Below are positions 1 through 7,509 of a stretch of 64,000 bases of DNA, piece after piece. A program made the translations under genes and the position numbers. The DNA comes from Flavobacterium collinsii (GTDB lineage Bacteria; Bacteroidota; Bacteroidia; Flavobacteriales; Flavobacteriaceae): contig NZ_CADCST010000077.1 of assembly GCF_902804485.1 (NCBI RefSeq), positions 1 to 64,000 on the forward strand. The letters run 5' to 3'. Positions within the stretch are counted from its first letter, which is position 1. Each line of letters starts with the position of its first letter. Below the pieces are notes generated by a model. It did not search any database, was not told where the DNA came from, and worked only from the letters and a program-made list of their open reading frames with translations.

Positions 1-77
1 AGGCAATGAAAAGAGAGAAATATCTAAAAACCGGAATTGGAAGAGAATTTATCAAAGCTCTTATTCAAAAAATATAG
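1..77 (+). pseudogene. 3' end of a GIY-YIG endonuclease gene (cut by the window edge)
   Basis: The first 77 bases are identical to the last 77 bases of the GIY-YIG gene that ends at 445, including the stop codon, and read in the same frame. They encode the C-terminal segment with KREKYLKTGIGREFIK. Only the tail is visible, so it could be a complete gene whose start lies before the window or a duplicated fragment. Together with the downstream tRNA-like sequence it forms copy A of a 134-bp direct repeat. Confidence 0.7.
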
Positions 78-134
78 CTGTCAGGCTCATATCCGCCGCG
101 GCGGACAAAGGTTCGAGTCCTGTTCCCGCTACTA
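78..134 (+). other. tRNA-like 3' half, copy A
   Basis: The sequence contains a CTCATAT stretch like an anticodon loop with CAT, a GC-rich palindrome, a T-arm-like GGTTCGAGTCC and an acceptor-like TTCCCGCTAC. No 5' half (acceptor and D arm) is present, and the T-stem has a mismatch, so this is not a functional tRNA. It may be a remnant of a tRNA gene used as an integration target. Sequences of this type behind GIY-YIG genes are, to my knowledge, common in flavobacteria. Confidence 0.5.
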
Positions 135-138
135 AGTA

Positions 139-170
139 AAACACCACTTGAAAAAGCTGGTGTTTTTTTT
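139..170 (+). terminator. Rho-independent terminator after repeat copy A
   Basis: AAACACCA (139-146) pairs with TGGTGTTT (158-165) across an 11-nt loop and is followed by an unbroken T run to 170. Confidence 0.75.
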
Positions 171-190
171 GTTTATAACCATTTCATATT

Positions 191-445
191 ATGGAAGAAT
201 TCGTTGTTTACATTTTGTATTCAGAAAAGTTCAATAAAACCTATACCGGTTTTACTTCTAATTTAATTGAAAGATTCAAATCTCACAATCTTCTTGAAAC
301 AAAAGGTTATACCCTAAAATTCAGACCATGGAAAGTAATTCACGTAGAATTTTTTAATTCTAAATCAGAGGCAATGAAAAGAGAGAAATATCTAAAAACC
401 GGAATTGGAAGAGAATTTATCAAAGCTCTTATTCAAAAAATATAG
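191..445 (+). CDS. GIY-YIG (URI-type) endonuclease family protein
   Basis: This 84-aa protein is the usual length for small stand-alone GIY-YIG proteins. The N-terminus carries the paired motif as YILYSEKFNKTYTGFT, followed by an ERFKSHN segment (catalytic Arg region) and the family's AMKREKYLKT segment. Such single-domain proteins resemble the nuclease module of UvrC and homing enzymes; their cellular role is not settled. Its last 77 bases are duplicated at 1-77, and it is followed directly by a tRNA-like 3' half. The 3' end overlaps the antisense extension of the serine recombinase gene. The ATG at 191 is the only good start, as the family's YILY strand begins six residues later. It probably belongs to the chromosome next to the element rather than to its cargo. 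Confidence 0.8.
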   Translation: MEEFVVYILYSEKFNKTYTGFTSNLIERFKSHNLLETKGYTLKFRPWKVIHVEFFNSKSEAMKREKYLKTGIGREFIKALIQKI

Positions 446-502
446 CTGTCAGGCTCATATCCGCCGCCGCGGACAAAGGTTCGAGTCCTGTTCCCGCTAC
501 TA
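369..502 (+). repeat. 134-bp direct repeat, copy B (probable attachment region)
   Basis: Second copy of the repeat at 1-134, with a single mismatch. The recombinase gene on the opposite strand reads straight into this copy from the right, so the element-chromosome junction probably lies at or just right of position 502. The exact crossover cannot be read from one end alone. Confidence 0.85.
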
Positions 503-2027
503 GACCGGACAAATGAGAAAAAGACTCATTTGTTCGGTTTTTTTTACGCTTCAAAGTATTGTTAATCAAGAAAATATACTTCGCGATTACGTTTACTCTT
601 GGGGTTCGATATGTACTCCCATCAAAAATCAATTTATCCGGAAATATCGAACCCACTACACATCGTTTGGTTTCTATATCACCTTCTTTATATGCAGATG
701 ATAACTTAGAAAGAGCTTCTAGTACCTGATCGAGACTTCGTTTAATATTAAGATTTTTTCTTTCTGACAGATATACCGTAAGTTCTCCCTCCAGCTCTTC
801 AATCCTCTTTCTGCATTCTTCTTTTACTTCTTTGTAATCATCTGCATCAAGTTTTTCAGTAAAAAGTAAATCCCTTGCTTTTCCAAGTTTTACATTATAT
901 CGTTCAATATCACCTGCTATAGCTTTTCGTCTTTCATCGAAAATAGAGGTAATATTTTTATAATTGATCATTATAATATCATGCAAAATATCTTTTATAG
1001 CAATTGGAAATTCATAATTTGCCAAATCATCCTCGAATATTGTATTTGCCTTAACTGCGCTTTTTCTAAATCCACATTTTGAAATACAATGATAATAATA
1101 GAAATAACCTCCTTTTGAACCTTTCGAAGCACTTCCTGTTAAATTTCTTCCACAATCAGGACAAATTAAAAATCCTCGTAGTGGAAGATTATCATCTGAC
1201 ATTATTTTAGCATTAGGACGCACCTCAGATTTATTTCCATCCATAACTTCCTGGACTTTATAAAATAATATTTCTGAAATTATAGGCTCATGCTGGCCTT
1301 GCACCAAATGTGCTTCCTCATCCTTATATTTTTGGATAAAAACTTTACCACAATAAACAGGATTACGCATTGCCACGTGAAAGGCACTTTTACTAATCGT
1401 TTTTCCACGCTTGTTCATGGCTTGTCTGACTTGATCCGCAGCTAATATACCTTTTGAAATTTCATTAAATGCCCATCTAATATTACTAGCTTCAGGTTCC
1501 TTTTGCCCAATATATTTTTTACCGTCTTCTTTGCTGCGGTTGATATAACCAAAAGGAGCCATCCCTAATACCCGACCTTCTTTTTTTGCCCGACGCATAC
1601 CATGAAATGTATTGAGTGCACGTCTGTCATTTTCAACCTCTGGTGCTGCGAGATATATGGCTAGCATCATTTTATTTTCAGGGACAGAGAGATCAAGAGG
1701 CTGTTCAACGGCTTGGGGTTCAACTCCTAGTCCATTAAGCATATTTATCATTTGATAGGCATCACCAGCATTCCTGCTGAATCTATCCCACTTTGTGAAG
1801 AGTACATAGTCAGGTCTTGTTTTACGCTTTTTTAGTTCCACAAGAAGCCTTTGCCATTCTGGTCGTTTAAACGTTTTAGCAGAATGGTCTTCAAAAATAA
1901 CCGTGCTAACATGAATCTGCTGATTATCACAATACCTGCGCAGGCGTTCATCTTGATCGCGCTGGGAATATCCTTTATCGGCTTGCTCTTCTGTAGAAAC
2001 CCTGATATATATAACTGCACTTTTCAT
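429..2027 (-). CDS. Large serine recombinase (integrase/excisionase of the element)
   Basis: This 532-aa protein has the resolvase/invertase catalytic domain at the N-terminus (about 1-150), with the nucleophile serine in YIRVSTEEQ and the conserved TKWDRFSRN segment. A recombinase domain follows (about 165-270), then a zinc ribbon with CPDCG and a second CxxxC-like pair near 300-330, and a coiled-coil stretch rich in Lys/Glu/Arg (about 380-440). This is the layout of large serine integrases that recombine short att cores. It is the outermost gene of the element and points toward the putative left junction. Oddly, the last roughly 25 residues are read from the antisense of the tRNA-like repeat and the GIY-YIG gene, so the true C-terminus depends on the integration site. 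The catalytic part looks intact. Confidence 0.92.
   Translation of the reverse strand: MKSAVIYIRVSTEEQADKGYSQRDQDERLRRYCDNQQIHVSTVIFEDHSAKTFKRPEWQRLLVELKKRKTRPDYVLFTKWDRFSRNAGDAYQMINMLNGLGVEPQAVEQPLDLSVPENKMMLAIYLAAPEVENDRRALNTFHGMRRAKKEGRVLGMAPFGYINRSKEDGKKYIGQKEPEASNIRWAFNEISKGILAADQVRQAMNKRGKTISKSAFHVAMRNPVYCGKVFIQKYKDEEAHLVQGQHEPIISEILFYKVQEVMDGNKSEVRPNAKIMSDDNLPLRGFLICPDCGRNLTGSASKGSKGGYFYYYHCISKCGFRKSAVKANTIFEDDLANYEFPIAIKDILHDIIMINYKNITSIFDERRKAIAGDIERYNVKLGKARDLLFTEKLDADDYKEVKEECRKRIEELEGELTVYLSERKNLNIKRSLDQVLEALSKLSSAYKEGDIETKRCVVGSIFPDKLIFDGSTYRTPRVNVIAKYIFLINNTLKRKKNRTNESFSHLSGLVAGTGLEPLSAAADMSLTAIFFE
446..502 (+). other. tRNA-like 3' half, copy B
   Basis: Same tRNA-like content as at 78-134: CTCATAT, the GC-rich palindrome with one base changed, GGTTCGAGTCC and TTCCCGCTACTA. 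There is no 5' half of a tRNA. It lies where the serine recombinase reading frame runs out of element-specific sequence, consistent with an attachment site derived from a tRNA end. Confidence 0.5.
504..545 (+). terminator. Rho-independent terminator after repeat copy B
   Basis: ACCGGACAAATGAG (504-517) pairs with CTCATTTGTTCGGT (525-538, one G-T pair) and is followed by a T run to 545. On the plus strand it would end transcription from the GIY-YIG/tRNA-like unit. It lies inside the antisense recombinase reading frame. Confidence 0.75.
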
Positions 2028-2089
2028 AACTTCAAAACTTTAGTTAACATATTACAATACTGATTATTAGCATTGTCAAAGATAATATT

Positions 2090-2260
2090 TTAGGGCAATT
2101 TAAAATGCTTTTTCAGCACAAGAGATGTTAAACTATGTAAGAAGTCGATTATTAAAACTACTTCTTCATACGTTACATCCATTCCTGCCTTTTTCATTTT
2201 CTCAAAAGCTTCTTTATATGGTATTTTTTTTATCTCAAAATCATTCATTGCCATGATCAT
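2090..2260 (-). CDS. Small hypothetical protein upstream of the recombinase
   Basis: An uninterrupted 56-codon frame lies 62 bp upstream of the recombinase gene on the same strand. It has three in-frame ATGs near its start (2260, 2254 and 2248). The product is charged and helical-looking, with FEIKKIPYKEAFEKMKKAG near the start and a hydrophobic stretch, VVLIIDFLHSLTSLVL, toward the end. No known motif is visible. Its position and orientation suggest co-transcription with the recombinase, perhaps as a directionality or regulatory factor, but that is inference. The codon pattern looks like real coding sequence. Confidence 0.55.
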   Translation of the reverse strand: MIMAMNDFEIKKIPYKEAFEKMKKAGMDVTYEEVVLIIDFLHSLTSLVLKKHFKLP

Positions 2261-3102
2261 TTAAGCTGTGCAGAATTGCACTAGCTATCTAATTTATCAC
2301 AGCGATTTAGGTCGTAATCTAAAATGACAGTTGATGGAATCTATTGGCTATGATTGTCAAAGCTAGCAGATGAAAGATCATCACTCCATATCAAAACTAC
2401 AGTCTGGTTCCGCATAGATCATAAAGATTGAAGATCAGCCCATTCTTCTAAATTGAATCAGGTCAGTAGATCTTTTTTCTTTGATTCAAAAAAAGTATCT
2501 TTAAACCCTTAATATTAATGCCTTACATTAGATTCTCATCAAATTTTGTTATTGCAAACATCTTTTAAGAGTAAAATCGAATTTCATTATGACCTAATGA
2601 TATTTTTAAAATTACAAGTAAACATAAAATGGAAGATTATGTTTATGGACAGCCCGTCATATACAGCAATGTATCTGGCGGGTTTTTTAAGTAATTTTCG
2701 CTTGTCTCTTTTTACCCTAATGTAATACAATCCCATTTATAAATATTTTATTGTCGTATTACATAATAACTAATAGGAGTATTCTTTAAACTTTCATTTT
2801 CCGGCTTAAATGGGTTTCTAATAGGTCAGACGATGTTACGTGGTAAACCATGTAAATAAAATAATTTTCGGATTCTTCTGCTCCCTTCAAATCATTTGAG
2901 TGCAAAACTTTGTATTTTATGAGTTTAGAAAAATTTAAAATTAAGCAGTAGAAATTATCATATTTTTACTGCTTAATTTGTTTATTAATCACGCCAGCTT
3001 AAAAAACAGTGTGTTTAAATATTTGATTTCCAATTGTTGATTATTAATGTTTTATATATGACCTTAAATTTAATTGAAACAAGATGTCAAAAAGGATTTT
3101 AG
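2261..3102. other. Non-coding stretch between the recombinase region and the metal cluster
   Basis: No reading frame here looks like a gene on either strand. The only clear structure is a hairpin with a T run at 2653-2688. The AT-rich sequence is compatible with decayed DNA. A decayed gene begins at 3103. Confidence 0.6.
2653..2688 (+). terminator. Hairpin with T run
   Basis: CCCGTCATATAC (2653-2664) pairs imperfectly with GTATCTGGCGGG (2671-2682) and is followed by six T. The 21-codon frame that runs through it is probably accidental. No gene directly upstream is recognised. Confidence 0.6.
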
Positions 3103-3342
3103 ATGAAATGCATTAACAGGGAAAGACCAAAAATCGATAGAATAGGCTGTCCATGACAGATAAAGACTTTCCTAGACAAGGAAGCTGAATTTATTTATGT
3201 GCCTTTTTGATCACGTTCTTGATAAGGCAAAAGAACTCGATGCTATTCCATTTGATATTTCTAATATAGAATTCACATTATAATGAGCAAAGCATCTTTA
3301 ATTACATTGTAAAAATATAACATTGATGATCCTGCCATTTAA
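3103..3342 (+). pseudogene. Decayed ChrB-like chromate resistance protein (Chrome_Resist domain)
   Basis: Reading across frames gives the conserved start of the ChrB C-terminal domain family: an ATG at 3103 followed by RERPKIDRIGCP. A stop (TGA) sits where the family has Trp, and IKTFLDKEAEFIYVPF follows. After a frame change come DHVLDKAKELDAIPFDISN and EFT, and after another change NEQSIFNYIV and finally KYNIDDPA. That is at least one nonsense change and three frameshifts in about 80 codons, so the gene is dead. The intact family is about 150 residues or longer and acts in chromate sensing or resistance. A hairpin terminator follows at 3331-3362. The assignment rests on recognising the family pattern by eye. 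Confidence 0.7.
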
Positions 3343-3362
3343 TTATGGCAGGAATTATTTTT
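3331..3362 (+). terminator. Terminator after the ChrB-like remnant
   Basis: CCTGCCAT (3331-3338) and ATGGCAGG (3345-3352) form an 8-bp perfect stem with a 6-nt loop, followed by an AT-rich tract ending in five T. It overlaps the last codons of the ChrB-like remnant. Confidence 0.55.
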
Positions 3363-3432
3363 GGAGATGACAAATGATATCTAAAATTAACAACTTTAAC
3401 ATTTAATTTATTTTAACTTATATTTATATAAG

Positions 3433-3440
3433 TACCTTTG
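3433..3440 (+). promoter_or_regulatory. Bacteroidota -7 box upstream of the copper cluster
   Basis: TACCTTTG matches the TAnnTTTG consensus of the primary Bacteroidota sigma factor. A start point about 7 bp downstream would leave a leader of only some 13 nt before the ATG at 3460. No clear -33 TTG element is placed at the ideal distance, so this is a probable, not proven, promoter for the first cluster genes. Confidence 0.5.
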
Positions 3441-3459
3441 TTGTATATATTTACTTCTC

Positions 3460-3831
3460 ATGAAAAGATTTTACGTCATATTAATTGTTACCCTTGGCCT
3501 CTTCTTAGTGCCAACGGCAACTTTTGCATGTGGAAATCTTTCAAAGAAAGCTTCCTGTACTAAGGAAACTTCTAAAACCCATAACGATGATTGCTGCTCA
3601 GAAGAAGGCGGTCATTCCAAAAAGGAAAACCATGATGGCTGCGGTCATAAATGTGGACATGCTTCATGCGGGTGTGCTTCAGTTTGTAATGGAGGTATCT
3701 CCTTTTTAAACGAACTAGAATTCAAAAACAATACTTTGAGTCTTTTTTCTCAAAAACAAAAATTCTACAATTCAGAAACCTCAATTTTAACAGGTTTCTA
3801 TTCTATCTGGCTTATACCTAAAATAAGCTAA
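3460..3831 (+). CDS. Secreted Cys/His-rich metal-binding protein
   Basis: This 123-aa protein starts with a signal peptide (MKRFYVILIVTLGLFL to about residue 23). The middle (residues 24-80) is dense in Cys, His, Lys and Glu, with repeated pairs such as CC, HKCGH and CGCASVC that could bind soft metal ions in the periplasm. The C-terminal 40 residues are hydrophobic and end in GFYSIWLIPKIS. No catalytic motif is visible. It is the first gene of the copper cluster, just downstream of a TAnnTTTG box. A role as a copper or silver chaperone or sponge is inferred from composition and context only. Confidence 0.7.
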   Translation: MKRFYVILIVTLGLFLVPTATFACGNLSKKASCTKETSKTHNDDCCSEEGGHSKKENHDGCGHKCGHASCGCASVCNGGISFLNELEFKNNTLSLFSQKQKFYNSETSILTGFYSIWLIPKIS

Positions 3832-3983
3832 AAACCTTTTTTGATAGCCATACGTGTGCCAAAGAAGGAAGCCATTTGCTTTTCATTATTTTAATTTTTC
3901 GCTTATATAGAATAATAGTCTATACACCTCGTATATACAATTATTTCTCATAAGGCTACATTCACTTCTAAATACATTTTAAA

Positions 3984-4838
3984 ATGAAATCAATTCAAAA
4001 AGGATTGATGGCAATTACAATATTGCTATCAGTCATAGTGTATGGCGCACCTATAAAAAATGCCAAAACCGTAAACACAAAAATTTATGGTAATTGTCTA
4101 ATGTGCAAAACTGCTATTGAAAAAGCAGGAAACATCAAAAATATTGCTTTGGTAAACTGGGATGAGAACACCAAAATTGCGGCCATTACCTACGACCAGA
4201 AGAAAACAAATCAGGAGGAGATCCTAAAACGAATTGCCTTAGCGGGATATGACAGTGAGCAATTCTTATCTCCTGCCGAAGCATATGCAAAACTTCCACA
4301 ATGCTGCCAATATGAAAGAACAAATAAGATGGCTGTCCCAATGAAAGAATCAAAAATGGATATGGAGAAAATGGATCATTCCCAGCATACAACCGCAGTT
4401 CTTCCAGATGCACAACAAGAGAGTCCATTTAAAACAATTTTCGACAACTACTTTGAGCTAAAAGATGCTTTAGTGAAAACAGATGCCAAGACTACTGCAA
4501 TCAAATCTAAAGAACTTCTTACTGCAATCAATGCTGTTAAAATGGACAACCTAAAACCTAAAGAACATACTGCATGGATGAATGTAATGAAAAGTTTAGC
4601 TACAGATGCACAAAACATTTCTGAAACCCAGGATATTAAGAAACAAAGAGAATCCTTTAAAAGCTTATCTAAAGACACTTATGATCTTATAAAAACTACC
4701 AATCAGCCACAACCAGTTTATTATAATCATTGCCCAATGGTTGATGCGAATTGGCTGAGCAAAGAAAGTGGTATCAAGAATCCGTATTACGGTTCCCAGA
4801 TGCTAAGCTGTGGATCAACTATAGAAACAATCAAATAA
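3984..4838 (+). CDS. HMA-like plus DUF3347 periplasmic protein
   Basis: This 284-aa protein has a signal peptide (about 1-22). A heavy-metal-associated-like domain follows (about 30-90), with the metal loop as GNCLMCKTAIEKAG (CxxC) instead of the usual MTCxxC. A Met/His-rich linker with MDMEKMDHSQH follows. The C-terminal DUF3347 domain (about 145-284) carries the family's NHCPMVDANWLS and IKNPYYGSQMLSCG signatures. DUF3347 proteins are typical of Bacteroidota copper/silver efflux clusters; their Cys, Met and His residues suggest periplasmic metal binding. The gene lies 13 bp upstream of the beta-propeller gene and is probably co-transcribed with it. Three further DUF3347 genes follow in this cluster. 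Confidence 0.85.
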   Translation: MKSIQKGLMAITILLSVIVYGAPIKNAKTVNTKIYGNCLMCKTAIEKAGNIKNIALVNWDENTKIAAITYDQKKTNQEEILKRIALAGYDSEQFLSPAEAYAKLPQCCQYERTNKMAVPMKESKMDMEKMDHSQHTTAVLPDAQQESPFKTIFDNYFELKDALVKTDAKTTAIKSKELLTAINAVKMDNLKPKEHTAWMNVMKSLATDAQNISETQDIKKQRESFKSLSKDTYDLIKTTNQPQPVYYNHCPMVDANWLSKESGIKNPYYGSQMLSCGSTIETIK

Positions 4839-4851
4839 TCCCAAATCAAAA

Positions 4852-5922
4852 ATGAAAAATATAATTACAGGTACTTCAATCCTTGGAGCATTAATCTTAG
4901 GAACCCTATGGCTGTCTTCTTGCAGTAAATCAGATGATATGAATATGTCCGATCCAAAATTGAACATAAACTATCCTGCCGCATATGTGGTCAATGGTCA
5001 GGACGGCACAATTTCAGTAATCAAATTGGCAACCAATGAAGTTACAGAGACCGTCAACCTTATGGGGACCGGAACTGATATGATCATGTGGCCGCACCAC
5101 ATTTCTTTACATTCTAATCACCTGGCCATTGGCGTGCCCGGAATGGACTTCTCTGCCGGTCATACTGCCGGCATGGAAGGAATGACAGGTAAACTCCTAG
5201 TAATTGATGCCGTCAATGGAACAACAGTAAAAAACATTAACCTGCCAATGATGAACCATAACACGATCTACAGTCCAAATGGTTTAGAAATTTGGGTACC
5301 TCAAATGGACATGAATGGAAAAGTTCTGGTTTATGATGCATTAACATACACATTGAAAAATACCATTGCAGTGGGCATGATGCCTGCTGAGCTTACCTTT
5401 TCTTCTGACGGCACTAAGGCTTATGTCGCTAATGGAGATGATAATACTGTGTCAGTTATAAATACGACAACCAAACAAGTTACAGCCACTGTTGCTGTAG
5501 GGAACAACCCTGTGGGTGCTTGGACAGGAAGTGACGCCAGAATGTATGTTGATAATGAAGACGGGCAATCTATCTCGGTAATCAATGTGGCAACGGATGC
5601 TGTAGATCAAACCATTGATTTAGGATTTATGCCTGGAATAGCGTCTCACAATGGCAATAAGAAGGAACTTTGGGTAAGCGATCCTGTTAATGCAAAAGTA
5701 CATTATTGGACTTGGGACCAGACTATGATGATGTGGATGCATGGAGGTGTATTTACTACTGGCACGGGTGCACATGCGATAACATTTACAGCAGATGGCA
5801 ATACAGCATATGTGACCAATCAGACAGCCAATACAGTCTCTGTAGTTAACGTATCAAATCACACTGTCTCTAAAACTATTAATGTAGGCCGAAAACCCAA
5901 TGGGTTGGTGCTAAAAATGTAA
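4852..5922 (+). CDS. YncE-like beta-propeller lipoprotein
   Basis: This 356-aa protein has a lipoprotein signal ending in LSSCSKS (lipid-anchored Cys about 24). Repeats with the YVTN-type pattern follow: AYVVNGQDGTISVIKLATNEV near 40, AYVANGDDNTVSVINTTTKQV near 190 and AYVTNQTANTVSVVNVS near 320. These form a seven-blade propeller fold as in YncE. The protein is unusually rich in Met, for example in the MMNHN, MDMNG and MMMWMHGG segments, which fits copper or silver contact. It follows the HMA-DUF3347 gene by 13 bp. No enzymatic residues are evident; metal binding or scaffolding at the cell surface or in the periplasm is inferred. Confidence 0.8.
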   Translation: MKNIITGTSILGALILGTLWLSSCSKSDDMNMSDPKLNINYPAAYVVNGQDGTISVIKLATNEVTETVNLMGTGTDMIMWPHHISLHSNHLAIGVPGMDFSAGHTAGMEGMTGKLLVIDAVNGTTVKNINLPMMNHNTIYSPNGLEIWVPQMDMNGKVLVYDALTYTLKNTIAVGMMPAELTFSSDGTKAYVANGDDNTVSVINTTTKQVTATVAVGNNPVGAWTGSDARMYVDNEDGQSISVINVATDAVDQTIDLGFMPGIASHNGNKKELWVSDPVNAKVHYWTWDQTMMMWMHGGVFTTGTGAHAITFTADGNTAYVTNQTANTVSVVNVSNHTVSKTINVGRKPNGLVLKM

Positions 5923-6057
5923 ATCCTATCCTAAAAGGTATTCAAAATGCCAACTGGAAATTGAATTTGCACAATCAAAAAAAGAATAATTCGTATAACA
6001 CTCAAATAAAACAATGTTGGACAAAACAACATTTATAAGAGATAAAAACTAAAAAAA

Positions 6058-6750
6058 ATGAAAAAAATAATTTTCTCGACCCTTATAATGGCAATTGTAC
6101 TTACAGCCTGTAATTCAAAAAACAAGGAAACTACAGCTCCTGAAGCTGCTTCCGGGACCACTCAGAGTGATTCACAATTGTATGCCTGTTCCATGCATCC
6201 TGAAGTTACAGGAAAAAAAGGAGACAAATGTTCCAAATGCGGAATGGAATTAACCGAGCCAGTAAAGGAAACTACTGAAAAAAGTGCAGAGGTAAAAACA
6301 ACTCAAGCTGCTCAAGCAACATTTTCTATAAACGAAATTGTGAGCAATTATCTGACTTTAAAAAATGCATTAACCAAAGATGATACAAAAGGAGCTGCAA
6401 ATGCCGGACAAGCATTGTATGCAATTTTTAATAATGTAAATCCCAATTCAATAGATTCGAAATTAAAGACAGAATATCTTGATATTGCTGATGATGCTAA
6501 AGAACACGCAGAACATATTGGAGCTAACGGTGGAAATATCGAACACCAAAGAGAGCATTTTGCCATGTTAAGTAAAGACATGAATGATTTGATAAAATCT
6601 TTCAAATCAGAGCAAAAATTGTATCAAGATTTTTGCCCTATGTATGATGGTGGGAAAGGAGCTATTTGGATAAGCGAAACCAAGGAAATCAAAAATCCAT
6701 ATCAAGGTAAAAAAATGTTAACCTGTGGTTCTATGAAAAAAGAACTGTAA
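6058..6750 (+). CDS. Lipoprotein with heavy-metal-binding (YTCPMHP-type) and DUF3347 domains
   Basis: This 230-aa protein has a lipobox (LTACN, Cys 18). A short metal-binding domain follows at about 42-68 (YACSMHPEV to KCSKCGMEL), the CxMHP...CxxCGM unit that also sits on CusB-like adaptors. The C-terminal DUF3347 domain (about 90-230) ends in FCPMYDGGKGAIWIS and KMLTCGSM. The DUF3347 part is closely similar to that of the next gene (6996-7508), including the shared segment KEHAEHIGANGGNIEHQREH, so the two are tandem duplicates. It probably binds copper or silver in the periplasm for the downstream RND pump. Confidence 0.85.
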   Translation: MKKIIFSTLIMAIVLTACNSKNKETTAPEAASGTTQSDSQLYACSMHPEVTGKKGDKCSKCGMELTEPVKETTEKSAEVKTTQAAQATFSINEIVSNYLTLKNALTKDDTKGAANAGQALYAIFNNVNPNSIDSKLKTEYLDIADDAKEHAEHIGANGGNIEHQREHFAMLSKDMNDLIKSFKSEQKLYQDFCPMYDGGKGAIWISETKEIKNPYQGKKMLTCGSMKKEL

Positions 6751-6995
6751 AGCAGTTAACTACTTCTAAATATATCGGGTTATTTACATAATGACCACTC
6801 AATGTTACGGTGACTATTGATGTTCCGAATTTATTGAAATGGAAAAAATGCATCTAATTTTTTAGACTGCCCTTTGATCCACTCTTTAACCAAATATTCA
6901 CTTATGATATGTGTTTTTCATGTAAGTAAGTTGATAGAAATCTTTTCAGAAACATCAATAGTAACCTGTTTTTTAACAATTAAAATTAAATAAAA

Positions 6996-7508
6996 ATGAA
7001 AAATGTAATTCTTTCAGCCATAGTTATGGTATTTGTAATGGTTTCTGGTAATGCACAAAGCAAAAAAACAGAAACTAAATTTTCAACTGAACAAATTGTA
7101 GCAAATTATTTAGCATTAAAAAATGCACTTGCAAAAGATGACACCAACGGAGCTGCTAAAGCTGGAAAAGCATTGTATGCGACTTTCAAAAGCGTAAATA
7201 TAAAATCGATAGATCCAAAATCCAAAGCAGTATATCTTGATATATCCGACGATGCCAAAGAGCACGCAGAACATATTGGGGCTAATGGTGGTAATATCGA
7301 GCATCAAAGAGAGCATTTTGCCCTACTGAGTAAAGACGTAAATGATTTGATCAAAACTTTTGGAGCTGCAAAAACACTATACCAGGATTCTTGTCCTATG
7401 TATGATGGTGGAAAAGGAGCTATCTGGATTAGTGAAACAAAAGAGATAAAAAACCCTTACTATGGTTCCAAAATGCTTACCTGCGGTTCAATGAAAAAAC
7501 AATTGTAA
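6996..7508 (+). CDS. DUF3347 periplasmic protein
   Basis: This 170-aa protein has a signal peptide ending near SGNAQ (residue 20), so it is soluble and periplasmic rather than lipid-anchored. The remainder is a single DUF3347 domain with SCPMYDGGKGAIWIS and YYGSKMLTCGSM at the end, the conserved Cys/Met pairs of the family. It is a tandem paralogue of the preceding gene without its N-terminal metal-binding unit. The stop codon at 7508 is one base from the start of the haem-binding gene at 7510, so the two are translationally coupled or nearly so. Confidence 0.85.
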   Translation: MKNVILSAIVMVFVMVSGNAQSKKTETKFSTEQIVANYLALKNALAKDDTNGAAKAGKALYATFKSVNIKSIDPKSKAVYLDISDDAKEHAEHIGANGGNIEHQREHFALLSKDVNDLIKTFGAAKTLYQDSCPMYDGGKGAIWISETKEIKNPYYGSKMLTCGSMKKQL

Positions 7509-7509
7509 A

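Larger units (their letters stand above)
1..134 (+). repeat. 134-bp direct repeat, copy A
   Basis: Positions 1-134 match 369-502 base for base at a constant offset of 368. The one exception is in the GC-rich palindrome, where copy A reads CCGCCGCGGCGG and copy B reads CCGCCGCCGCGG. The repeat covers the GIY-YIG gene end and a tRNA-like 3' half. Identity stops abruptly after CTACTA in both copies, and each copy is followed by its own, different hairpin terminator. Confidence 0.9.

Noticed and set aside
78..134. A functional tRNA gene
   Set aside because: Only the 3' half resembles a tRNA, the T-stem has a mismatch and no D arm or 5' acceptor is present.
2630..2700. 21-codon gene starting MEDYVYGQPVIYSN
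   Set aside because: Its second half is a hairpin plus T run, best read as a terminator. There is no conservation signal or neighbour support.
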